Assembly: GCA_900549245.1 (NCBI GenBank)
Contig: URNQ01000022.1
Location: forward strand, 1-14,682
Length of the DNA stretch: 14,682 nucleotides
Direction of reading: 5' to 3'
Source: an uncultured Collinsella sp.
GTDB taxonomy: Bacteria > Actinomycetota > Coriobacteriia > Coriobacteriales > Coriobacteriaceae
Made by a program: the position numbers and the translations under genes. This document shows, piece by piece, positions 5,483 through 11,888 of this stretch. The first letter of the stretch is position 1; every line of letters begins with the position of its first letter. A model generated the notes under the pieces. The model saw nothing but the letters and a program-made list of their open reading frames with translations, did not search any database and was not told the origin of the DNA.

Positions 5483-5517
5483 AAGGGTGGCGTCCTTGGC
5501 CGCTAGACGATGGGGAC
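5441..5517 (-). tRNA. tRNA-Glu (anticodon TTC), CCA encoded
   Basis: Read on the minus strand, the gene starts GTCCCCA and the acceptor partner is TGGGGGC, followed by A and an encoded CCA. The anticodon arm is CCACC-CTTTCAA-GGTGG, with the seven-base loop placing TTC at positions 34-36, which reads GAA/GAG glutamate codons. The T arm is GCGGG-TTCGAAT-CCCGC, with the invariant TTCGA. The D-arm region (GTCTAGCGGCC...) matches typical bacterial tRNA-Glu. The gene overlaps the 3' end of the serine recombinase gene on the opposite strand by 42 bases and is the likely integration target. Charged Glu-tRNA also feeds tetrapyrrole synthesis in many bacteria, so an intact gene after integration is expected. 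Confidence 0.95.
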
Positions 5518-5527
5518 AGCGGGAAAG

Positions 5528-5533
5528 AGTATA
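5528..5533 (-). promoter_or_regulatory. Extended -10 promoter element of tRNA-Glu
   Basis: The minus strand reads TGCTATACT, a TG-n-TATACT extended -10 element, ten bases before the tRNA 5' end. No good -35 hexamer is found at 16-18 bases, consistent with dependence on the TG extension. Confidence 0.55.
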
Positions 5534-5573
5534 GCAGACTTTTTTGCCGGCGCGTATATCGTTGGCAAACTGG

Positions 5574-5589
5574 AAAACCACCACACAGG
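5574..5589. repeat. Half copy of the REP-like palindrome
   Basis: AAAACCACCACACAGG repeats AAAACCACCACAAAGG at 5692-5707 with one mismatch in the same orientation, but lacks the second arm. It looks like a decayed copy of the hairpin 100 bp away. Confidence 0.5.
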
Positions 5590-5622
5590 AGTAGGATTTT
5601 ATTCCGATTTTCAAATATCTCA

Positions 5623-5667
5623 ATCTGTAACATCTGGGCGGGCAAATCGGCTCTATCTGTTACAGAT
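5623..5667. promoter_or_regulatory. Pair of ATCTGT-type operator-like sites
   Basis: ATCTGTAACA (5623-5632) is the exact inverse of TGTTACAGAT (5658-5667). The right site is itself a 13-bp palindrome (ATCTGT-T-ACAGAT, 5655-5667), and the left site matches its first half. Two similar sites 32 bp apart, 90-140 bp upstream of the tRNA-Glu promoter, resemble regulator-binding sites. No regulator is identified. Confidence 0.4.
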
Positions 5668-5693
5668 CGAGACAAACTACCGTGGCTGGTCAA

Positions 5694-5729
5694 AACCACC
5701 ACAAAGGTGCCTGTCCCTTTGTGGTGGTT
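5694..5729 (-). repeat. REP-like hairpin, possible terminator of the murT-gatD operon
   Basis: AACCACCACAAAGG (5694-5707) and CCTTTGTGGTGGTT (5716-5729) form a perfect 14-bp stem around an 8-base loop, TGCCTGTC. On the minus strand the stem is followed by TTTTGACC, so it may terminate the operon that ends at 5736. The loop and inner stem resemble the hairpin at 13042-13072, and a half copy lies at 5574, so it also looks like a dispersed palindromic repeat. Confidence 0.75.
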
Positions 5730-5735
5730 GGGGCG

Positions 5736-7913
5736 TTAGGGGAGGAGCTTCATCGCGGCGTCGTGGGCGGCGTGCTCGTAGGTGTCGTCGAGGGGTTTGA
5801 GCGGCAGCAGTGCGGCTGCCTGTGCGTCGCCACGGCGCTCAAGGGCGTGGGCGATGAGCCAGTCGGCGAGCTCGGGGTTCTTGGGTAGCGCCGGTCCGTG
5901 CAGGTACGTGCCGATGACTCCCTTGTAGATGAGACCCTCAAAGCCATCGTCGCCGTTGTTGCCGGTGCCCGCGACGACGGACGTTCCGAGCGGCGTGGCC
6001 TCTGCATCGAGCAGGGTGCGGCCGCCGTGGTTCTCGAATCCCACAAAGGGCTCGGGTGCCAGGTCGGTCTTGACGGCGACGTTGCCGATCAGACGGTCGG
6101 AGCCGCGCACGGTTTCGGCGGCAATGACGCCCAGACCCTCGATGCGATCGTCGCCCATGTAGTACGAACGGCCGAGCAGCTGATAACTGCCACAGATGGC
6201 AAGCAGTGTGCCGCCATCCTCAACATAGGCCGCGACCTTGTCTTTTTGAGCGAGCAGCTCGTGTGCCACGGCCAGCTGATCGCGGTCGGAGCCACCGCCC
6301 ATCATGACGATGTCGGCGTCAATGAGATCGAGCGACTCGCCCATGCGGACCTCGTCCACGCGCACGGGAATGCCGCGCCAGGCGCAGCGGCGCTCGAGGG
6401 CAATGACGTTGCCGCCGTCGCCATAGAGGTTGAGGGCATCGGGATACAGGTAGACAATGCGCAGGGGGCGCGAAAGCTCGGCCAGCGCAATATCGGTGGG
6501 GACAGCGCTACCATCGGCGCACGTTACGGCGTGGGAGGCGACCGAGCTCGCATCGGTGCCCTTAAGCTCGTCGAGCTCCTTGACCAGCGGCGGGAAGGCC
6601 GTGTAGTTGGCGACGGCGTAGAAAGTATCGCCAGCCTCCTCGTCTGCCACGGCGCCGATCGCCTGCTCGATATTCGAGATGATGGCGGCGTCGATGCCGG
6701 CGTACTTGAGGCGTACCTGCATATCGTGCGCGCGCGTACCCCCGACAAAGGCGACAAGCCCTGGGGTATTGGCGATGCGCTCGAAGTCGACGTCGTAGAT
6801 CCATGAGACATCGTGGCCGTCGGCGTCGTTGTCGTTCAGGAAGAAGGCGCAGAGCCTGCCGCCTGCCGTTTTAATGGACTGGATCTGGCGATCGAATCCC
6901 ACGGGATTTTTGGCCAGATTTGCCTCGACGGTACGGCCAGCGATTTCCCAGCGGCCCATGCGTCCGCCGGCGGGGACGTAGGCATCGAGCGTGGGCTGCA
7001 GATGTGCCGCGTCCACGCCCAACTCGCGCGCCGCAAAGAAGGCGGCGGCAACGTTGTAGACCATGTACAGGCCGTTATAGCGCGTGGTGATGTGCGTGGT
7101 GGGTGCGTCGGTATCGGGTCCAAAGTTCAGGTCAAAGCCGTAGCCGTCGCAGGCGAGCTCAACGCCTGTCACGCGACGGATCAGCGCGGGACGACCCCAA
7201 CCGCACGAAGGACAATGATAGGCGCCGAGTTGGCCGTACTGCACATAGTCGTACTCCAGCGGCGCGTTGCACTGCGAGCAAAAACGCGAGTCGCTAATGC
7301 GATCGGACTCGGTACCCGTGGCGCCGTCAATGCCAAAGGCGATGCTCATATTGGGGACGCGCGCGGCGATCGAGGCGCAGAGCGGATCGTCGGCGTTATA
7401 GATGAGCGTCGTTGCCGGCGAAAGCTCCAGCGCGTGGGCGATGACGTCCTGGGTGTGGTCGATCTCGCCGTAGCGGTCCAGCTGGTCGCGGAACAGGTTG
7501 AGCAGCACAAAGTAGGTCGGCTTGAGCTTGGGCAGGACGCGCACCGTGTAGAGCTCGTCGCACTCAAAGACGCCTACGCGCTTGCTGCCGGCGGTTCGCT
7601 TAAGGTTGCCGCGCGCTTCGAGCAGCGCGCCCACCACGCCCGGCTCCATATTGTTGCCGGCGCGGTTGCATACCACGGTGGCGCCGCTGGCGGCAACGGC
7701 ATCGGCGATGAGGTTGGAGGTGGTGGTCTTACCGTTGGTGCCGGTGATTACCACGCTGCGGTCGACAAGGCTCGCGAGGTCGCTCAGCAGCTCGGGGTCG
7801 ATCTTCATGGCGATGCGGCCGGGGAGTACGCCGCCCTGGCGCTTAAGGACGGAGCGCAGCCCCCAGCGGGCGATATCGCTCGAGGTACAGGCGAGAGATG
7901 AGCGGAAGTTCAT
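5736..7913 (-). CDS. murT-gatD: MurT-GatD single-chain fusion, lipid II isoglutaminyl synthase
   Basis: MurT and GatD normally form a two-subunit enzyme that converts the alpha-carboxyl of D-glutamate in lipid II to an amide, using glutamine and ATP in the cytosol. Here both lie in one 725-residue chain. Residues 1-470 are MurT: Mur-ligase P-loop GTNGKTTT (58-65), LLNLFRDQLDRYGE (137-150), a Cys4 zinc ribbon (C212, C215, C234, C237), and the C-terminal DUF1727 part with DGHDVSWIYDVDFE (365-378). Residues about 483-725 are GatD, a class I glutaminase-like domain: YPDALNLYGDGGNV (490-503), AICGSYQLLG (572-581) with nucleophile Cys574, and TYLHGPALPKNP with His672. An SD-like AGGAA sequence lies about nine bases before the ATG. 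The gene follows two TPR-like genes by 45 bp and ends just before a stem-loop. Cross-linking by D,D-transpeptidases often depends on this amidation. Confidence 0.92.
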   Translation of the reverse strand: MNFRSSLACTSSDIARWGLRSVLKRQGGVLPGRIAMKIDPELLSDLASLVDRSVVITGTNGKTTTSNLIADAVAASGATVVCNRAGNNMEPGVVGALLEARGNLKRTAGSKRVGVFECDELYTVRVLPKLKPTYFVLLNLFRDQLDRYGEIDHTQDVIAHALELSPATTLIYNADDPLCASIAARVPNMSIAFGIDGATGTESDRISDSRFCSQCNAPLEYDYVQYGQLGAYHCPSCGWGRPALIRRVTGVELACDGYGFDLNFGPDTDAPTTHITTRYNGLYMVYNVAAAFFAARELGVDAAHLQPTLDAYVPAGGRMGRWEIAGRTVEANLAKNPVGFDRQIQSIKTAGGRLCAFFLNDNDADGHDVSWIYDVDFERIANTPGLVAFVGGTRAHDMQVRLKYAGIDAAIISNIEQAIGAVADEEAGDTFYAVANYTAFPPLVKELDELKGTDASSVASHAVTCADGSAVPTDIALAELSRPLRIVYLYPDALNLYGDGGNVIALERRCAWRGIPVRVDEVRMGESLDLIDADIVMMGGGSDRDQLAVAHELLAQKDKVAAYVEDGGTLLAICGSYQLLGRSYYMGDDRIEGLGVIAAETVRGSDRLIGNVAVKTDLAPEPFVGFENHGGRTLLDAEATPLGTSVVAGTGNNGDDGFEGLIYKGVIGTYLHGPALPKNPELADWLIAHALERRGDAQAAALLPLKPLDDTYEHAAHDAAMKLLP

Positions 7914-7958
7914 GAAGCCGTTCCTAACGTGAATGACATGGTCGTGGCGTTTGCGCCG

Positions 7959-9002
7959 TTAAAAGCCGTAACGGCGCGCAAATTCCTGGGCAAGCTGCGA
8001 TACGTCTTCGCAAGCGCTGGCCCAGGGGGCAAAGTCGGGAGTATCCGAGATAATGCCGTCGGCTTCCCAAACTGCCTGATGCGAAAGGTCCCAGGGGTCG
8101 TGCGGTTCGGGCCGGCAGGGAAGGTACGGTGTCTGATACATGGGGTTCAGCAAAAAGAACGCGCCGCCCTCGCAGCGGTTGGCAAACTCGCGCAGCGCGC
8201 GTGTCGCCGGGCGTATCTTGTTCGTTTTGAACAGCAGGATCGTGCGGGCGAGTAGGTACCAGGGGGAGTTCTCGAGGGCATCGGCCCCCATCTGCTCCTC
8301 GAGCTGGTGGGCCAGGGCAAAAAAGCCGTCTTCGTCTTCCAGACGAGCGAGGGCGAGCAGCACGGTGCCTGCAGCTCGGGTGGGATAGCCTTCCGCCTTA
8401 AGAACACGACGAGAATAGTTGACGGCAGCACGGTAGCGAGCGCTCGCCATGCACAGCTGCGAGATGGCCTCGAGCGTGTGGAGCCACCCGATAAGAGCCG
8501 GCTCGCTTACGGTGAGATCGGCCGCCGTCACGCCGTCTGCCAGCACCTTGTTGGCCCAGTAGTGCGGAGCCTCCATGTCGAATCCGGGCACGCTTTGCTG
8601 CAGGTAATCGGCCGTGGTTGCCTCGAGCTTCATCAGGTCGCCCAGGCAGGCGTCGACAGGCGTGTCCGCCAGGATGATGGCGAGCAGTTGGGCATCGAGG
8701 ACATGCGCATCGACGCGGACGATCTTGAGCAGCTCATCGCGCATATCGTCGAACAGGCGGTTGCGCGTCTGCTCAAACTCTTCGTCGCTGCCCATGCCCT
8801 CAATACGATGGAGCTCGTCGAGCAGGTGGCGGTGGACGCCGGCATAGGACAGCAGCGCCTGGGCATGCTCGGTCTGCGCATACTTATGAGGGTTGACGCT
8901 CACGTCGTTATGGACAAGCTCGCGTGCTGCATCGGTGAGTTCGGGGTGCGACGCAACGTAGGCGCGCTCCAGGTAGGCGGGGATGTAGACGCTCGGATCC
9001 AT
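7959..9002 (-). CDS. TPR-like protein, second of a tandem paralog pair (347 aa)
   Basis: I do not recognise a named family. The 347-residue protein is soluble and almost wholly helical. TPR-like helix pairs are visible at about residues 100-125 (VLDAQLLAIILADTPVDACL), 168-222 (ALIGWLHTLEAISQLCMASARY, then AAVNYSRRVLKAEGY) and 246-278 (SPWYLLARTILLFKT, TRALREFANRC). It aligns by eye with the upstream gene product over these segments, for example RYRAAVNYSRRVL against RYRMSLEAANCSL. The ATG (9000-9002) overlaps the upstream stop as TAATG, with GGAGGAG upstream, so the two are translationally coupled. The murT-gatD fusion starts 45 bp downstream. A scaffold or partner role for the cell-wall enzyme is possible but only inferred from operon context. 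Confidence 0.82.
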   Translation of the reverse strand: MDPSVYIPAYLERAYVASHPELTDAARELVHNDVSVNPHKYAQTEHAQALLSYAGVHRHLLDELHRIEGMGSDEEFEQTRNRLFDDMRDELLKIVRVDAHVLDAQLLAIILADTPVDACLGDLMKLEATTADYLQQSVPGFDMEAPHYWANKVLADGVTAADLTVSEPALIGWLHTLEAISQLCMASARYRAAVNYSRRVLKAEGYPTRAAGTVLLALARLEDEDGFFALAHQLEEQMGADALENSPWYLLARTILLFKTNKIRPATRALREFANRCEGGAFFLLNPMYQTPYLPCRPEPHDPWDLSHQAVWEADGIISDTPDFAPWASACEDVSQLAQEFARRYGF

Positions 9003-10078
9003 TAGAGGTCTCCTCCCTTAAACGGCAGGCCCTGCTCGGCCGCCCGCAGGATGCGCTCGTCGATCTGGGAACGCACGATATCGTTGGTGGCGACCCAGGC
9101 GGCAAAGCTGGCGTTGTCGGGGGCGCCCAAGCCCTCCTGCAGTACCGGCGTCGCCTCGGACAGCGCAAGGACAAGCTCGTCGGTAGAGCCCACACCCACG
9201 TTGACTCGGGCATAGACGCCATCGGGAAACTCGGTTTGGAAGTAGAGCGCCTCGGCTGCGTGCGGGCACGAGCGTGCAAGGATGCGTAAGTAGTGCTCGG
9301 CACCCTCGTAGTCCAGCTCGCGCCAGGCAGCGCTCATCAGCGCGATGAGCGTCCACGGGTCCAAGTCGCGCTCCGCGTCCTTGGGACGACGGCGTAGCGG
9401 CGTGTTGGCGAGATAGGGGACGGAGTGGGCAGAGCGAAAGCGCTTGAGCTCCTCGGTGGGGTATTCGAGCTTAGCCATGGCGAGCATCGCGGTGTGGCGG
9501 ACGCCGGCCGGATCGTTGGGGGCAAAGTCGAGGCTGCAGTTTGCGGCTTCGAGCGACATGCGATAGCGGCCGCTAATGAGGGCGCGTGACGCAAGGGCGG
9601 CAAGCCAGCGCAGGTAGGGACGGCGCATAAGGTCGCCTGCGGCCTCGCGCTCGTAGGGGTCCTGCGCCGAGGCGATCTTGAGTGCCAGGTCGTGCTCGAC
9701 TTCATCGCGCTTAGATACCAAGTACTGTACGTACTCCTCGTTGGAGTTGGCGGTGAGGGCGGTCAGCATGCGCTGGGCATCCCAGTTGGTGGGGTCGAGC
9801 GCGGCTGCCTCGCGAAGCATGTTCTCGGCAGCGGTCTCTTCTTGCTCTGCCTGGGTATCGTCCACGATAAAGGGAATGCGGTAGTCGACAGCCTCGACCA
9901 CCTTGGCAATGAGGTGCCCGGCGCGGTCGCGGTCGTGCACGATGAGCGGCGCGGGGTTGCGGGTGAATTGTTCCATCAGACGCTCTACGGCGGCAGCGTC
10001 GGTGAGCGGAATATTGTTGCGGCGCAAGGCCTCAAGAACGAGGCGATGGCAATCCTCTTGAATGGGATCGAATGCCAT
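9002..10078 (-). CDS. TPR-like protein, first of a tandem paralog pair (358 aa)
   Basis: The 358-residue soluble protein has TPR-like helical repeats at about residues 84-110 (AENMLREAAALDPTNWDAQR), 155-200 (RWLAALASRALISGRYRMSL, then SLDFAPNDPAGVRHTAMLAM) and 242-280 (WTLIALMSAAWRELDYEGAE, HYLRILARSCPHAAEALYF). The D-P-x-x-W and P-N-D-P-x-G-x-R turns are typical of TPR-type arrays. I chose ATG 10076-10078 because AAAGGAGG sits six bases upstream; an in-frame start ten codons earlier would leave no such site. It leads an operon with its paralog and the murT-gatD fusion. A TATATA -10-like element lies on the minus strand near 10114-10119, with a poor -35. It has no signal peptide or membrane segment. 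Function is unknown. Confidence 0.82.
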   Translation of the reverse strand: MAFDPIQEDCHRLVLEALRRNNIPLTDAAAVERLMEQFTRNPAPLIVHDRDRAGHLIAKVVEAVDYRIPFIVDDTQAEQEETAAENMLREAAALDPTNWDAQRMLTALTANSNEEYVQYLVSKRDEVEHDLALKIASAQDPYEREAAGDLMRRPYLRWLAALASRALISGRYRMSLEAANCSLDFAPNDPAGVRHTAMLAMAKLEYPTEELKRFRSAHSVPYLANTPLRRRPKDAERDLDPWTLIALMSAAWRELDYEGAEHYLRILARSCPHAAEALYFQTEFPDGVYARVNVGVGSTDELVLALSEATPVLQEGLGAPDNASFAAWVATNDIVRSQIDERILRAAEQGLPFKGGDL

Positions 10079-10579
10079 GGGGCCTCCTTTGCTGCGGTTA
10101 GGGTTCAAATGTCTCTATATAAGGTTCTAGTTTACCCGCATGTGGCACACCGGGGGGTGCCGCACTTGGACATGCACCTTTGCACCACGAAGACGGATGT
10201 CGCACAAATGTCGGCACCTTGGACGACTGAGTGGTATCACGGTGCCGCAAACGGTCGATTTTTGGCGGCGAACGGGGCACATTTTGGAGGAGCACCGTCC
10301 TGCCCGGGATATGTGGTCAACCTTGATAAAACGTTTGCCCAGCTTGGGAGTATGAATGCCCCACAAGGGTCTTCAGGGATAGAAAAAACGTTTCATCATT
10401 GTCGGCTTTAGGTGAATAACTGACCAACCAGAACGGTAGAATAGTGTTTGTCTGAGCGTTGAGACGTTTAGACATCGCGCATTGTCATCGCCGGCAACGC
10501 GCAAAACGGTCCTAACGGAGCCAATCGGGTGCTCCGTTATATACGCAAGTCTAAGAGGGGCTTGTTTAGGAGGCACAGT
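10079..10579. other. 501-bp divergent intergenic region, no convincing gene
   Basis: No frame here has both a good ribosome binding site and protein-like composition. The half next to the TPR operon (10130-10260) is rich in short inverted and direct repeats of the type GGTGCCGCA / CGGCACC and holds TGCACCTTTGCACCA (10174-10188), which resembles one arm of the REP-like hairpins. The half next to the alcohol dehydrogenase holds two copies of AAAACGTTT (10328-10336, 10385-10393), a TAGAAT -10-like hexamer at 10437-10442 and two leader inverted repeats. It probably carries promoters for both directions. Confidence 0.6.
10514..10538 (+). promoter_or_regulatory. Leader hairpin upstream of the alcohol dehydrogenase
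   Basis: AACGGAGC (10514-10521) and GCTCCGTT (10531-10538) form a perfect 8-bp stem with a 9-base loop, 41 bases before the start codon. No T-run follows, so it is not a plain terminator. It may stabilise the mRNA or take part in leader regulation. A weaker inverted repeat (GCGCATTG / CAACGCGC) lies just upstream. Confidence 0.4.
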
Positions 10580-11803
10580 ATGGGACGTTTTACCAATCCT
10601 CGCGATCTGTACTTTGGTGAGGGCGCTCGCCACGAGGTGAAGAATCTCAAGGGCAAGAAGGCCATCATCGTTTCTGGCGGCAGCTCTATGCGCCGCGGCG
10701 GGTTCTTGCAGGACGTCGAGGCCGACCTCAAAGAGGCCGGCATGGAGGTCAAGCTGTTCGAGGGCGTCGAGTCCGATCCCTCCATCGAGACCGTCATGAA
10801 GGGCGCAGCCGCCATGCGCGACTTCGAGCCCGACTGGATCGTTGCCATCGGTGGCGGCTCGCCCATCGATGCTGCTAAGGCCATGTGGGTCTTCTACGAG
10901 TATCCCGAGGAGTCCTTCGATAACATCATCCAGCCGTTCAGCTTTCCTGAGCTGCGTCAGAAGGCTCATTTCTGCGCCATCTCCTCTACCTCCGGCACCG
11001 CTACCGAGGTCACCGCGTTCTCCGTCATCACCGACTACGCCAAGGGCATCAAGTACCCGCTGGCCGACTTCAACATCACCCCTGATGTCGCCATCGTCGA
11101 CCCCGAGCTCACCTACACCATGCCCGCCAAGCTGTGCGCTCACACCGGCATGGATGCTCTGACCCACTGCATGGAGGCCTACGTTTCCACCTGCGCCTCT
11201 ATGTTCACCGACGCCAACGCTCTGCACGGCATCCGCGAGATCGTCGAGTGGCTGCCCAAGTCCTATGCTGGCGACCATGAGGCCCGTCAGCACATGCACG
11301 AGGCTCAGTGCATCGCCGGTATCGCCTTCTCCTCGGGTCTGCTCGGCATCGTTCACTCCATGGCTCACAAGACCGGTGCAGCCTTTGAGAACGGCCACAT
11401 CATCCACGGTGCTGCTAACGCCATGTACCTGGGCAAGGTCATCCAGTGGAACTCCAAGGACCCGCGTGCTGCCGAGCGTTACGCTTACGTGGCCAAGGAG
11501 ATCCTGCACCTTCCCGGCGAGACCAACGAGGAGCTCATCGCTGCGCTCGTCCAGAAGATCCGCGACCTCAACGACCAGCTCAACATTCCGCAGTCCATCA
11601 AGGATTACGCGAATGGTGGCGTGAAGGTCGACGCCGAGAACCCGCAGATGGTTTCCGAGGAGGAGTTCCTCGCCAAGCTGCCCGAGATCGCCGCGAACGC
11701 CGAGCAGGACGCCTGCACGCCCGAGAACCCGCGTGAGACCAAGGCTGCTGACTTCGAGAAGATCCTCAAGGCCTGCTACTACGACACCGACATCGATTTC
11801 TAA
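10580..11803 (+). CDS. Iron-containing alcohol dehydrogenase
   Basis: Group III (Fe-type) alcohol dehydrogenases reduce aldehydes to alcohols with NAD(P)H, regenerating oxidised cofactor during fermentation in the cytosol. The 407-residue product has the Rossmann-like N-terminal half with the dinucleotide motif GGGSPIDAAK (91-100), the SSTSGTATEVTAFSVI signature (135-150) and the helical C-terminal half. The metal ligands fit Asp192 and His196 (in GMDALTHCMEAY), His263 (in HSMAHKTGA) and His276 (in HIIHGAANA), so the site is intact. TTAGGAGG lies six bases before the ATG at 10580; an in-frame ATG 17 codons earlier has no such site. The N terminus FTNPRDLYFGEGA and overall length resemble clostridial-type Fe-ADHs related to the ADH half of AdhE. 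Substrate (ethanol, propanol, butanol or a diol) cannot be told. A terminator follows. Confidence 0.9.
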   Translation: MGRFTNPRDLYFGEGARHEVKNLKGKKAIIVSGGSSMRRGGFLQDVEADLKEAGMEVKLFEGVESDPSIETVMKGAAAMRDFEPDWIVAIGGGSPIDAAKAMWVFYEYPEESFDNIIQPFSFPELRQKAHFCAISSTSGTATEVTAFSVITDYAKGIKYPLADFNITPDVAIVDPELTYTMPAKLCAHTGMDALTHCMEAYVSTCASMFTDANALHGIREIVEWLPKSYAGDHEARQHMHEAQCIAGIAFSSGLLGIVHSMAHKTGAAFENGHIIHGAANAMYLGKVIQWNSKDPRAAERYAYVAKEILHLPGETNEELIAALVQKIRDLNDQLNIPQSIKDYANGGVKVDAENPQMVSEEEFLAKLPEIAANAEQDACTPENPRETKAADFEKILKACYYDTDIDF

Positions 11804-11825
11804 TCGACTCTTGTTATCGTAACGA

Positions 11826-11865
11826 GGGGTTCCGCACGTATCCGTACGGAGCCCCTTTCTTTTTT
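11826..11865 (+). terminator. Rho-independent terminator after the alcohol dehydrogenase
   Basis: GGGGTTCCG (11826-11834) pairs with CGGAGCCCC (11847-11855), with one G-T wobble, followed by TTTCTTTTTT. Only 23 bases separate its T-run from the gldA start, so it may act as an attenuator for gldA as well. Confidence 0.85.
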
Positions 11866-11888
11866 AATTATTAGAGAACGGGATAAAA

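Noticed and set aside
5440..5739. Plus-strand frame beginning MVPPAGFEPAISTLKG
   Set aside because: The start of this peptide is the antisense of the tRNA-Glu gene, a well-known source of false proteins. It has no ribosome binding site and runs through repeats and promoter sequence.
5898..7901. Long plus-strand frames (302 and 362 residues) across murT-gatD
   Set aside because: Shadow frames antisense to the fused enzyme, with no motifs and biased composition.
10373..11509. 378-residue minus-strand frame across the alcohol dehydrogenase
   Set aside because: Low-complexity Leu/Gly/Val-rich product antisense to a gene with intact metal ligands; no plausible ribosome binding site.
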